A DNA stretch of 27,377 nt from JBMYTN01 sp049604415 (GCA_049604415.1 JBMYTN010000052.1:1-27377), one strand, 5' to 3'. Counted from the stretch's first letter, positions 1-7,491 are shown. Made by a program: numbers and translations. Notes: generated by a model not told the origin, from the letters alone.

Positions 1-55
1 CGCTGCAGCCTTCAGATAAATCTACTCTCAAGACGACGTTTTTGCGGGTGTCCAG

Positions 56-838
56 ATGCGGTTGGAAGATGCTTTCAGCGTTATTTCGAGTTCAATTGAC
101 TATGCCAGCCGCATTCAACGGGCAATTCTCCCTGATGATACGATTTTCCAGGCCATGTTTGCGGAGCATTTTATTATTTGGCAGCCCCGGGACCGTGTTG
201 GTGGCGACATGTATTGGATACGCGCCTGGGGCGATGGCGTTTTGCTCATTGTCGCCGATTGCACCGGCCATGGTGTTCCAGGGGCTTTTATGACCCTGAT
301 TGCGACCGGCGCTTTGGATCGAGCGCAGGATGACGTTTCGCCGGGTAAACCGGGAGCTTTGGTCCAACGGATGCATCAACTGGTTCAACTCACCCTTGGC
401 CAACATACGGATCAAGGGGAGTCCGATGATGGTTTGGAATTGGGGGCTGTTTACGTCGACTCAGACACCACGCATCTGATCTTCACTGGGGCGCGGTTCG
501 ATCTTTTCCATTTTGATGGGGATGCGGCCCAGGTCATCAAAGGAACCAAACAAGGGATAGGTTATCGCCGGGTTCCTTTTGGTCAAACCTATGATGAGAC
601 GATGGTCACCATTGCGCCAGACAGCCGATATTACATGACCTCGGACGGCTTAATTGATCAGGTCGGAGGCGCGCGCAAGCGCTCCTTTGGCAAAAAGCGC
701 TTTAAACAGTTGCTTTCAGAGATAAAAGACCTGCCCATGAGTGAGCAAAAAGAGCGTATTGAAGAGGCCCTCTCGACCTATCAAGGCAGCGAGAAACGCA
801 GGGATGACGTCTCTATGGTCGGGTTTAAAGCCAGTTGA
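56..838 (+). CDS. SpoIIE/PP2C-type serine phosphatase, short N-terminus
   Basis: A 260-residue protein that is almost entirely one SpoIIE-like PP2C phosphatase domain, expected to dephosphorylate serine or threonine on a partner such as an anti-sigma-factor antagonist or a SiaC-like protein. The metal-binding acidic residues are visible: VGGD with D51, VADCTGHGV with D68, SDGL with D197, and RRDDVSM with D250 and D251, so the enzyme should be active. The segment SSIDYASRIQRAILP just after the start is the usual entry into this domain; relatives normally carry a sensor, membrane or coiled-coil region before it. Here an in-frame TAA at 17-19 leaves no room, and ATG 56 has no clear ribosome binding site. 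Either this is a free-standing phosphatase or the N-terminal part lies in another frame upstream. Codon use is less GC-rich than in the central genes. The family is sure, the start is not. Confidence 0.85.
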   Translation: MRLEDAFSVISSSIDYASRIQRAILPDDTIFQAMFAEHFIIWQPRDRVGGDMYWIRAWGDGVLLIVADCTGHGVPGAFMTLIATGALDRAQDDVSPGKPGALVQRMHQLVQLTLGQHTDQGESDDGLELGAVYVDSDTTHLIFTGARFDLFHFDGDAAQVIKGTKQGIGYRRVPFGQTYDETMVTIAPDSRYYMTSDGLIDQVGGARKRSFGKKRFKQLLSEIKDLPMSEQKERIEEALSTYQGSEKRRDDVSMVGFKAS

Positions 839-944
839 CCGATCCCACACTTCCTGACTCCGATCCTTGCGTTGTGAACCCTTTCTATGGGTGACCCGTA
901 AGTCAAAGGAGCAGAGAAAGCGTCACCAATACTGGAACAACATC

Positions 945-1565
945 ATGGGTTGGCAAGGGTCTTGGCAGCGGATTGCCTTTTGGCTGATGGCGGCTACCAG
1001 CCTTACCGTGGCTGTTGTGTCCTATCGGTTCTTGGCCCTGGGATTTGCAGGTGCCTTTGCCCCCCAGCCGATCTTTGCCGCCTTTCTCGCCCACCAACCG
1101 CTGTTGTTCAAAGCCCATGTCATCGCCGCCCCGGTGGCGCTGTTCCTCGGCGTGCTGCAGTTTTTGCCGAAGATCCGGGCGCGCTGGCCAGCTCTGCACC
1201 GCTGGAGCGGGCGGGCCTCAGTCCTGGCCATCCTGATCGGTGGCTTTGCCGGTCTGGGGCTGGCGATGGTCATGGGGCCGGAGCGACCCATAGCCGGGCT
1301 GGGCTTTGGCGCACTGTCTACCCTCTGGATCCTCACCGCCGCTTTGGGAGTGCAGGCGATCCGGCGGGGTGACGTCTCCGCCCATCGGCAGTGGATGACC
1401 TATGGCTTTGCGCTAACCTTTTCGGCGGTCACCTTCCGCCTGCATTTGTTGGCCGCCTTTGCTATGGGTGTTGAGTATCCCAGCGCCAGTGCGGTGATTG
1501 CCTGGTCCTGTTGGCTGCCCAATTTGGTCGTTGCCTGGTGGCTGCTCCGACGTCCAACGGCATGA
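945..1565 (+). CDS. DUF2306 family integral membrane protein
   Basis: A 206-residue, very hydrophobic protein with about six membrane segments, resembling the DUF2306 family of predicted inner-membrane proteins of unknown function. Family-like features are the histidine-containing segment FKAHVIAAP around residues 53-61, LHRWSGR near residue 84, and a later HRQWM segment near residue 148. Conserved histidines in membrane segments of this family have suggested haem or metal binding, but that is inference. The reading frame is open upstream to a TTG at 867. I chose ATG 945 because the first membrane helix follows directly and the upstream codons are polar and unlike a leader; a good AAAGGAG at 904-910 has no start codon at proper spacing. 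It follows the phosphatase by about 100 bases without a terminator between them and ends at a strong hairpin. Confidence 0.75.
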   Translation: MGWQGSWQRIAFWLMAATSLTVAVVSYRFLALGFAGAFAPQPIFAAFLAHQPLLFKAHVIAAPVALFLGVLQFLPKIRARWPALHRWSGRASVLAILIGGFAGLGLAMVMGPERPIAGLGFGALSTLWILTAALGVQAIRRGDVSAHRQWMTYGFALTFSAVTFRLHLLAAFAMGVEYPSASAVIAWSCWLPNLVVAWWLLRRPTA

Positions 1566-1588
1566 GACATCCTTATGCCGCTGACGAA

Positions 1589-1620
1589 AAAGCCCGATCA
1601 GGGATGCCTGACCGGGCTTT
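1589..1620. terminator. Bidirectional intrinsic terminator
   Basis: Inverted repeat with AAAGCCCG on the left and CGGGCTTT on the right, continuing after one mismatch with TCAGG/CCTGA around a GATG loop. It has an A-run on the left and a T-run on the right, so it can stop transcription from both sides. It sits between the converging DUF2306 gene and the molybdenum hydroxylase operon. Confidence 0.85.
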
Positions 1621-1645
1621 GTCGGATAGGGCTCTAAGGGGGAAG

Positions 1646-3883
1646 TCAGATCGCCATGGGAAACTCTTTGGCCAGGGGCAGGGACCGGGGCCGGGTGCCG
1701 GTCAGGTCAAACACCGCATTGGCCAAGGCGGGCATGGCTGGCGGGGTGCTCGGCTCGCCCGCCCCGCCAATATGACCGGTGGTCTCTAGGATTGTGACCT
1801 CGGTTTTCGGCATGGTCCGCATGCGCAGCACCTCATAATCCGGGAAGTTCCGCTGGTCAGCCCGGCCATCGGTGAAGGTGATTTCCTCATAGCAGGCCGC
1901 CGAAAGGCCATAGACCATGCCGCTGATCATTTGGGCTTCGATGATCGCCGGATCCAAAGCCAAGCCCATATCGCAGGCGATCCAGGCCTGGGTGAGATGG
2001 ATCTCGCTATTGCGATCCTGAACCTCGATGGCAATCGCCACCGGGGTGCCGAAGCTATAAGTGAAGCCGACACCCCGACCGACGCCTTCGGGTGTTTGCC
2101 CAGTCCAGCCGGACATGTCGCGCACGGCCTCCAGGGTGCGGGTCGAGGCCGGATCGAGATCATTGTTCGTCTGCAGCCGGAAGGCCAGCGGGTCGGCACC
2201 CGCCTTATGGGCCATCTCGTCGAGGAAACAGTCGAGGAAAAAGCCGTTTAGGGAGTAGCCCACCGACCGCCAGAAGCCGACGGGAAAATGCAGATCCGCC
2301 ACATAGCCTCGGATCCGGTAATTTGGGATCGCATAGGGCTGGTCGACCAAACCGGCCACCAGGGTTTTGTCCTCGCCGCCGGTGGGGGCACCGATCCGGC
2401 CCATGAATTGGAACTCGCAGGATTGTCCGGCGACTTGCCCATCAAGCAGCACCGCCCGCCCGTCCTGCACGGCCCCGGTGAAGCGGGCTATGCCGCCAGG
2501 GCGGTAATAGTCGTGGGTCATGTCCTCTTCCCGCGAAAACAGCAACTGCACCGGTATCCCGGGCATCTCCCGGGCCAGCTTGGCGGCGTAAACGGAAAAA
2601 TCGACCTCTGCCCGGCGGCCAAAACCCCCGCCCATATAAGGGGTGATGACCTCCACCTGATCGGCGTCGATCCCAACCGCATCGGCGCAAAAATTCCGGG
2701 TGGCCATTGGGCCTTGATTGCCACTCCACAGGATCAGTTTCCCGTCTTGGAACAGGGCGGTGGCATTCATTGGCTCCATGGTTGCATGGGCCAGATAGGG
2801 CAGACGGTATGAAGCGGTGATCACCTCGGCGCCGTCCGGGATCGCGGTGGCATCGCCATCGTCGCGCAGGGTGGAGTTGACGTCGCCGTCAAAGGCGGCC
2901 TCCACCGCATCGAACACAGTGGTCATGCTCTTGGGATGGGGCGAGGAACCCCAATCAAAAACGATGGCCTCAGCGGCCTGAAGGGCGAGCCAACTGTTGC
3001 TGGCCACCACCGCCACCCCGTCCCCCAGATCGACCACCCGCTCGACGCCGGGCATTTGCAAAGCTGCAGTGGCATCAAAACCGTTCATCGGGCCATCCAA
3101 GGCCGGGTTGCGGCGCAGGGCGGCGAATTTGAGACCCGGCAGCCGGATATCCATGGCGAATTCGGCAATGCCGGTGGCCTTTTCGACCATATCGACCCGG
3201 GGCTGGGAGCGTCCCAAGATCCGCCACGCGCTGCGCGCGCGCAAAGGAACATCCGTGATGACCTCCAGATCAGCGGCAATGCCAGCCAAATCCGCATAGG
3301 CAATGCGGGTGCCATCCGGGGCGATGACAAAGCCGTTTTCGGTCTTCAGCGCGGTGCGCTCGATGCCCAGGCGCTGGGCGGCGGCTTGCTTCAAGGTTTC
3401 CCGGGCCGAGGCCCCGACCTCCCGCATGCGCAAGAACCCATCACGGATCGAGGTCGATCCCCCGGTGACCTGCAGGCCCATTTGTTTGCTGACCAGGGCG
3501 AGCAGGGTCGCCTTCAGGCCCTGACCCGAGCCTGGCTCGGTTGCATAATCCGGGGTGCCAGCGATCAGGGCGGCGTTGAAATAGGCATGGGCGGCGGGGC
3601 CGTGGATGACCTTGATGGCTTCCAAGGTCACATCAAGTTCTTCGGCAATCAGGGCGGCCCAGGTTGTGCGCACCCCCTGTCCCATCTCCGCGCGGGGGGC
3701 GATCAGAGTGATGCCCTCTGGATCGATGAAGACAAAGGGCGTCAAAGCGGCTTCACCGGAGGCCGCTGTCAACGGATTGGCCGCCGGACGGGTAACAAAA
3801 TAGCCGCCAAAGGCGACGCCGCCGACCAGAGTCCCGGTCCCGATCAAGAAGGCACGGCGGGTCAGTTTTCCGATGCGGGACAT
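1646..3883 (-). CDS. Molybdopterin-binding hydroxylase large subunit, Tat-exported (IorB-like)
   Basis: A 745-residue member of the xanthine dehydrogenase/aldehyde oxidase family, of the single-polypeptide type found in isoquinoline 1-oxidoreductase beta subunits and periplasmic aldehyde dehydrogenases. It carries the molybdenum cofactor and hydroxylates an aldehyde or N-heterocycle, with electrons leaving through the iron-sulfur partner encoded just upstream. The N-terminus has a twin-arginine signal, TRRAFLIG with R9-R10 followed by a hydrophobic stretch, so the folded complex should act in the periplasm. MGQGVRTTW near residue 67, GGGFGRR near 416-423, and the C-terminal GGAGEPSTPP with the catalytic glutamate E710 are intact. 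There is no FAD subunit, as usual for this branch, so a cytochrome c is the likely acceptor. No XdhC-type maturation gene lies beside it. Substrate cannot be told from sequence. Confidence 0.9.
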   Translation of the reverse strand: MSRIGKLTRRAFLIGTGTLVGGVAFGGYFVTRPAANPLTAASGEAALTPFVFIDPEGITLIAPRAEMGQGVRTTWAALIAEELDVTLEAIKVIHGPAAHAYFNAALIAGTPDYATEPGSGQGLKATLLALVSKQMGLQVTGGSTSIRDGFLRMREVGASARETLKQAAAQRLGIERTALKTENGFVIAPDGTRIAYADLAGIAADLEVITDVPLRARSAWRILGRSQPRVDMVEKATGIAEFAMDIRLPGLKFAALRRNPALDGPMNGFDATAALQMPGVERVVDLGDGVAVVASNSWLALQAAEAIVFDWGSSPHPKSMTTVFDAVEAAFDGDVNSTLRDDGDATAIPDGAEVITASYRLPYLAHATMEPMNATALFQDGKLILWSGNQGPMATRNFCADAVGIDADQVEVITPYMGGGFGRRAEVDFSVYAAKLAREMPGIPVQLLFSREEDMTHDYYRPGGIARFTGAVQDGRAVLLDGQVAGQSCEFQFMGRIGAPTGGEDKTLVAGLVDQPYAIPNYRIRGYVADLHFPVGFWRSVGYSLNGFFLDCFLDEMAHKAGADPLAFRLQTNNDLDPASTRTLEAVRDMSGWTGQTPEGVGRGVGFTYSFGTPVAIAIEVQDRNSEIHLTQAWIACDMGLALDPAIIEAQMISGMVYGLSAACYEEITFTDGRADQRNFPDYEVLRMRTMPKTEVTILETTGHIGGAGEPSTPPAMPALANAVFDLTGTRPRSLPLAKEFPMAI

Positions 3884-3886
3884 GTC

Positions 3887-4351
3887 TCAGACCCTTTGCA
3901 TCTTGCGCGCCGCAGCGCGGATCGCACCTTGGATGCGGGGATAGGTGCCACAGCGGCACAGATTGCCCTGCATGGCATCCTCAATGTCCGCATCGCTCGG
4001 GGCTGGGGTTTGTGCCAGAAGGGCGCTGGCCTGCATGATCTGGCCTGATTGGCAGAAGCCACATTGCGCCACCTGCTCTTCGATCCAGGCTTGTTGGACC
4101 GGGCTTGGCTGTTCCGGCGAGCCGAGACCTTCAATGGTGGTCACGGGTCCCCAGACATCGGTCCAGGCGACTTGGCAACTGCGGACCGCTTCGCCATTGA
4201 TATGGACGGTGCAAGCACCGCAGGAGGCGACGCCGCAGCCATATTTGGTGCCGGTCAGGCCCAGATGATCCCGCAGCACCCAAAGCAGCGGCACGTCTGG
4301 CGGCAGATCCACGTCATGGTCGCGACCATTGACCTGCAAGCGTCCTGTCAT
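3887..4351 (-). CDS. 2Fe-2S subunit of molybdenum hydroxylase (IorA-like)
   Basis: A 154-residue electron-transfer subunit with two [2Fe-2S] clusters that passes electrons from the molybdenum cofactor to an outside acceptor. The plant-ferredoxin-like N-terminal domain has C39, C44, C47 and C59 (YGCGVASCGACTVHING). The helical C-terminal domain has C97, C100, C132 and C134 (CGFCQSG and LCRCGTYPRI). The length and all eight cysteines match the family. It has no signal peptide and is expected to travel through the Tat system attached to the large subunit, whose gene follows three bases later, so the two form an operon. On its strand an AGAGGA motif lies 9 bases before the ATG. It could serve an aldehyde or N-heterocycle oxidoreductase. 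Confidence 0.92.
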   Translation of the reverse strand: MTGRLQVNGRDHDVDLPPDVPLLWVLRDHLGLTGTKYGCGVASCGACTVHINGEAVRSCQVAWTDVWGPVTTIEGLGSPEQPSPVQQAWIEEQVAQCGFCQSGQIMQASALLAQTPAPSDADIEDAMQGNLCRCGTYPRIQGAIRAAARKMQRV

Positions 4352-4590
4352 GATGGAAATCCTCTTTAAACGCGCTTTTGGTGTTTACGCGGCCCCGAAA
4401 CGAACGGATTGACTGTCGGCACAGTTGGGGGAGGGGTTGGGTCCGTTCTTGGACCGCATGAACAGGCTCCGCAGCCACGCGCTGTGCTGATAGGGTGCAA
4501 GCGCAGCGGATAGGGGAGATGCGGGGATTTGTTGTGCGAGGGTGCTTTGCGGGTGGGGCTTAGGCAGGGCTGCCTTAAGGTTGTCCCGCA

Positions 4591-4617
4591 AACAAAAAGC
4601 GCGGCAAACTGCCGCGC
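4591..4617 (-). terminator. Intrinsic terminator of tRNA-Pro
   Basis: On the minus strand, GCGCGGCA pairs perfectly with TGCCGCGC around a three-base loop, followed by TTTTTGTTT. It lies 17 bases beyond the tRNA 3' end. Nothing recognisable lies between it and the 2Fe-2S gene (4352-4590). Confidence 0.88.
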
Positions 4618-4634
4618 ATCACCACCCGTAAAAT

Positions 4635-4711
4635 TGGTCGGAGTGAGAGGATTCGAACCTCCGGCCCCTGCCTCCCGAAGACAGTGCTCTACCAGGCTGA
4701 GCTACACTCCG
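4635..4711 (-). tRNA. tRNA-Pro (anticodon CGG)
   Basis: A complete 77-base tRNA on the minus strand. The acceptor stem CGGAGTG pairs with CACTCCG (forward 4705-4711 and 4639-4645), the D arm contains AGCCTGGTAGAGC, the anticodon stem-loop is CTGTC-TTCGGGA-GGCAG, and the T arm contains GGTTCGAATCC. The seven-base loop gives anticodon CGG, which reads the proline codon CCG, common in this GC-rich DNA. The discriminator is A and CCA is encoded (4635-4637). It has its own promoter-like sequence and terminator. Confidence 0.96.
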
Positions 4712-4726
4712 TGTGGTGAGGGGAGG

Positions 4727-4756
4727 CGTATACCCCATGCCGAGACCCGGAAGCAA
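4727..4756 (-). promoter_or_regulatory. Probable sigma-70 promoter of tRNA-Pro
   Basis: On the minus strand, TTGCTT (4751-4756) and TATACG (4727-4732) are separated by 18 bases. The -10 element lies 15 bases before the first base of the tRNA, which suits a short 5' leader. Matches are moderate (3/6 and 4/6). Confidence 0.5.
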
Positions 4757-4804
4757 GGTGATTTCTACGCCAAATCCGGAAAGTTTTTCCCGGCCCCCAG
4801 GTTT

Positions 4805-5830
4805 TTAGTGGGCACGCTCGATGCAGAAATCGATGATCCCGGTCAGGGCCTGTTTGACCTCGCCCTCGGGGAACAGACCCAGCGCATCCCGGGCCATATC
4901 GCCATAATGCCGGGCGCGGTTGACCGTGTCGCGCAAGGAGCCATGCTTTTCCATCAGCTCCATGGCCCGGGCCAGATCCGCATCCGGGTCGGCCATGTCC
5001 TGGTCTTCCAAGCAGCGGCGCCAGAACGCCCGCTCCTCGTCATCGCCCCGGCGGAAGGCCAAGATGATCGGCAAGGTGATCTTCCCGTCGCGGAAATCAT
5101 CGCCCACCCGCTTGCCAAGCTCGGCCTGCTTGGCGGAGTAGTCCAGGTAATCGTCCACAAGCTGGAAGGCGATGCCCAAATTCATGCCATAGCTGTAGAG
5201 CGCGGTTTCTTCGGTCTCGGGCCGGTCAGCCACCACCGCACCGATTTGACAGGCGGCGGCAAACAGGGCAGCGGTCTTGGCCTCAATGACCTCCAGATAC
5301 TGGCTTTCGCCGGTTTCCGTGTCATTGGCGGTCATCAGCTGGTGCACCTCGCCCTCGGCAATGATCGAGGACGCGCCACACAGGATCTCCAACACCCGCA
5401 GGGAGCCGTCTTCCACCATCAGCTCGAAGGAGCGGCTGAACAAAAAGTCCCCCACCAGCACACTGGCCTTGTTGCCCCAAATGGCATTGGCGCTGTCCTG
5501 GCCCCGGCGCAGCTCGCTCTCGTCGACCACATCGTCATGGAGCAAGGTGGCGGTGTGGATGAACTCAACACAGGCCGCCAGCTTGGCTTGGCGGTCGCCC
5601 TCATAGCCGCACAGCTTGGCAGCCGCCAGGGTCAAAAGGGGCCGCAAGCGCTTGCCACCCGCCGCGATGATGTGGCCCGCCAATTGCGGGATCAGGACCA
5701 CCGGGCTTTGCATCCGGTCGAGGATGACCGCATTGACCGCGTCCAGATCCTTCTGCACCAAGGCGGTCAGCACATCCAGTGCCTGGCTCTTTTTGGAGCG
5801 TTCTTCGTTCAACTTGACGACCTGAGCCAC
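4805..5830 (-). CDS. ispB: Long-chain all-trans polyprenyl diphosphate synthase
   Basis: A 341-residue trans-prenyltransferase that extends farnesyl diphosphate with isopentenyl diphosphate to make the octaprenyl-to-decaprenyl side chain of ubiquinone. With the GTG 5830 start, the first aspartate-rich motif DDVVD is at residues 99-103 and the second, DDYLD, at 226-230. GGKRLRP near residue 58 binds isopentenyl diphosphate. The residues four and five places before the first motif are Thr and Ala, both small, which fits a long-chain product rather than farnesyl or geranylgeranyl diphosphate. The frame is open to an ATG at 5881, but that ATG has a purine motif right against it. GTG 5830 has AGGA at 6-base spacing, and the protein then begins VAQVVKL, as I recall for relatives; the start is therefore an inference. 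The gene diverges from the DUF2007 gene. Confidence 0.92.
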   Translation of the reverse strand: MAQVVKLNEERSKKSQALDVLTALVQKDLDAVNAVILDRMQSPVVLIPQLAGHIIAAGGKRLRPLLTLAAAKLCGYEGDRQAKLAACVEFIHTATLLHDDVVDESELRRGQDSANAIWGNKASVLVGDFLFSRSFELMVEDGSLRVLEILCGASSIIAEGEVHQLMTANDTETGESQYLEVIEAKTAALFAAACQIGAVVADRPETEETALYSYGMNLGIAFQLVDDYLDYSAKQAELGKRVGDDFRDGKITLPIILAFRRGDDEERAFWRRCLEDQDMADPDADLARAMELMEKHGSLRDTVNRARHYGDMARDALGLFPEGEVKQALTGIIDFCIERAH

Positions 5831-5882
5831 GGAAAGTCCTGTATCTTGTGATGCGCGTTGGGTCGGCGATTGGCCCGCCATG

Positions 5883-5907
5883 TCCTATATGTAGGAACAA
5901 TTGTCCT
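5883..5907. promoter_or_regulatory. AT-rich inverted repeats upstream of ispB
   Basis: TCCTA-tatg-TAGGA (5883-5896) is directly followed by an imperfect palindrome, AGGA-a-CAATTG-TCCT (5893-5907), so three alternating TCCT/AGGA half-sites share 25 bases in otherwise GC-rich DNA. If ispB starts at GTG 5830, this lies about 50-75 bases upstream, where a promoter or operator is expected. No regulator is identified. Confidence 0.35.
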
Positions 5908-6071
5908 GTGGGGCACGGCGTGTCGGTTGCTTGGCGTCGGGAAAGACCCTTGGCGACGGAAAGAAACGCCCGGAGCATAGGTTTCCGGGCTCCTGTCGGT
6001 CAAGGGGCAGACCGTCCGGAAGGCGCTGCCAGTGCCAGGGTTGTGAAGCGGATAAGGGTAGAGGAACCCCC

Positions 6072-6281
6072 ATGAAGGAACTGGCTCGGATCGATGATCC
6101 CGTCTTTTTGACCTATTTGCTGGCCCAATTGTCCGATGCCGGGATCGAAGCCGAAGTGCTCGACCAATATACCATGGCCGCTTTGGGCGTTGGGGTCGGG
6201 ATGATCCGCGCCCGGGTCATGGTCGATGACGCCCGCCTGCCGGTGGCCAAACGGATCCTAGAAGAAGCCCGCAATGTCTAG
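6072..6281 (+). CDS. DUF2007 family small protein
   Basis: A 69-residue protein of the DUF2007 (putative signal-transducing) family: a single small alpha/beta domain related in fold to PII-like proteins, with no established function. It shows the family pattern of an early PVFLTYLLAQLSDAGIEAEV segment, a central glycine-rich turn (ALGVGVGMI), and a final strand and helix, RVMVDDARLPVAKRILEE. It is the size of a full stand-alone family member. The start ATG 6072 is preceded by GAGGAA at 6061-6066. The frame is open further upstream, but that region lacks family similarity. The stop overlaps the start of the methyltransferase gene by 8 bases, so the two are translationally coupled. Confidence 0.82.
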   Translation: MKELARIDDPVFLTYLLAQLSDAGIEAEVLDQYTMAALGVGVGMIRARVMVDDARLPVAKRILEEARNV

Positions 6282-7137
6282 CGCGGAGACGCTGCAGGCC
6301 GCCAATGCCGCAGCGGACCATTATGAAGAAACCGCCTTGCTGGATGGCAGGGTCCGCTTGCTGCAGCCGCCCAAAGCCGAAGGGGCTTATCGCGCGGCGA
6401 TGGACTCCGTTCTGCTGGCCGCCTGTGTCACGGTCCGCCCTGGCGACAGCCTGCTGGATGCGGGGGCGGGCACCGGGGCGGTGGCCTTGAGCCTGTCGGC
6501 CCGACTGGGGCCGGTTTTTGCCGGGACTGGCCTGGAAATCCTCGACTCGGCCCGTGCTCTGGCCCAGCGCTCCGCTGCCCTGCAAGAGCATGGATCTGCC
6601 TGGCGCTTTGTCCAAGGCGATCTGCTCGATCCATCCTGCAGAGAGACGCTGTCCGGCCCGTTTGACCAAGTGGTGAGCAATCCCCCCTTCGCCGCCTCGG
6701 GCACGGCGTCCCCCAATGCGGTGCGGGAGGCTGCTATGAGAGGGGTGGGGCGCGGAGTAAGGCGAGGAGTGGAGCGCGGGGAGGGGGCGCGCGCCCAAGA
6801 GGTCAGCGTGGAAAACTGGATTGCCGCCTGCCTGGCCTGTTTACGCCCCAAAGGACGGCTAACCCTGATCCAACGCGCCGATATGCTCGACCGGGTGCTG
6901 GCGGCCTTGCGCGGTCAGGGGGCTGGGGAGGTCGCTATCCTGCCGATCCGGCAAAACCCGACGGCTCCGGCGCGGCGGGTGGTGGTCTCGGCCCGGCGTG
7001 GGATCAAATCGCCTTGTTGCCTGTTGCCGGATTTCCTGCTTGAACAGGGGGAGGGCCGACCAACCGACCGGGCCGTTGGCGTCTTTCGCCATGCCGAGGC
7101 GATCCCCATGTCTGTGCTTCCCCATAAGATCCAGTGA
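6274..7137 (+). CDS. TrmN6-like N6-adenine methyltransferase with low-complexity insert
   Basis: A 287-residue SAM-dependent methyltransferase of the small-domain (MTS) class, most like TrmN6/YfiC, which methylates N6 of A37 in tRNA-Val. The SAM-binding motif is LLDAGAGTGAVALSL near residue 65. The N6-adenine catalytic motif SNPPF contains N136-F139. The C-terminal part has PKGRLTLIQRADML and the strand ARRVVVSARRG expected in the family. Directly after the catalytic loop is an unusual Arg/Gly-rich stretch of about 22 residues (RGVGRGVRRGVERGEG), encoded by purine-rich, partly repeated DNA at 6738-6795. It begins inside the DUF2007 gene and ends 10 bases before a small membrane-protein gene. 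The methyltransferase class is sure, the tRNA target is inferred. Confidence 0.85.
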   Translation: MSSAETLQAANAAADHYEETALLDGRVRLLQPPKAEGAYRAAMDSVLLAACVTVRPGDSLLDAGAGTGAVALSLSARLGPVFAGTGLEILDSARALAQRSAALQEHGSAWRFVQGDLLDPSCRETLSGPFDQVVSNPPFAASGTASPNAVREAAMRGVGRGVRRGVERGEGARAQEVSVENWIAACLACLRPKGRLTLIQRADMLDRVLAALRGQGAGEVAILPIRQNPTAPARRVVVSARRGIKSPCCLLPDFLLEQGEGRPTDRAVGVFRHAEAIPMSVLPHKIQ

Positions 7138-7147
7138 GTCCCAATCC

Positions 7148-7432
7148 ATGTTTGGCTTAAGTCTCGGAAAAATCCTGTTCACCGTGGCGGTGATCATCGG
7201 CGTCTGGGTGTTGTTCCGGGTGATGGGTCGCACCAACCGCAAAAGCACCGTGGAGGATGCGGCCCGCAAAGCGGTCGAGGAAGCCTTGCGTCGCCAGGGC
7301 CATGCGCCCAATCCGGGCCCGCAGGCCGACCCGGTCCAGGCCAAATCCGAAGATCTGGTGCGTTGCAGTGGCTGCGGTTCTTATGGCGTTGCCGGATCGA
7401 CCTGCGGCTGCGGCAAGACCCTGAAAGCCTGA
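7148..7432 (+). CDS. Small membrane protein with C-terminal zinc ribbon
   Basis: A 94-residue protein that I do not recognise by name. Residues 7-26 form one membrane helix (KILFTVAVIIGVWVLFRV), followed by a basic, helical linker at residues 28-50. A proline-rich spacer comes next, and then a C-terminal metal-binding knuckle with C73, C76, C86 and C88 (CSGCG and CGCG). The layout resembles PP0621-like small anchored proteins with a treble-clef or zinc-ribbon tail, but the match is weak. The start ATG 7148 is chosen because the helix begins at once; the frame is open upstream within the methyltransferase gene. It lies in the same direction as its neighbours, between the methyltransferase and glyQ. 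Confidence 0.7.
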   Translation: MFGLSLGKILFTVAVIIGVWVLFRVMGRTNRKSTVEDAARKAVEEALRRQGHAPNPGPQADPVQAKSEDLVRCSGCGSYGVAGSTCGCGKTLKA

Positions 7433-7443
7433 CCAGCACAGCG

Positions 7444-7491
7444 ACGGGGCTGAAACCGGCTCCGATCCTTGACCCGATGCGGTGGCCCCGT
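7444..7491 (+). other. Possible structured leader upstream of glyQ
   Basis: ACGGGGC at 7444-7450 is perfectly complementary to GCCCCGT at 7485-7491, with GC-rich sequence between that can fold further. It lies about 80 bases before glyQ. The following bases are T-containing but not a clear U-run. No known riboswitch or T-box features are seen, so it may be chance in GC-rich DNA. Confidence 0.2.

Noticed and set aside
2936..4048. Open frame of 370 codons on the plus strand over the molybdenum hydroxylase genes
   Set aside because: Antisense shadow of two genes whose motifs and cysteines are intact.
4385..4591. Small minus-strand open frame between the 2Fe-2S gene and the tRNA terminator
   Set aside because: No ribosome site, no recognisable composition, and it would start inside the A-run of the tRNA terminator.
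4770..4800. Hairpin-like sequence around GGAAAGTTTTTCC after ispB
   Set aside because: The stem is short with a bulge and has no T-run on the ispB strand, so it is not a convincing terminator.
4529..5851. Open frame of 440 codons on the plus strand across tRNA-Pro and ispB
   Set aside because: It runs through a tRNA and opposite a conserved prenyltransferase and has no family-like sequence.
6738..6795. Possible frameshift or assembly error in the purine-rich part of the methyltransferase gene
   Set aside because: The family-like sequence continues in the same frame on both sides, so an in-frame insert explains it better.
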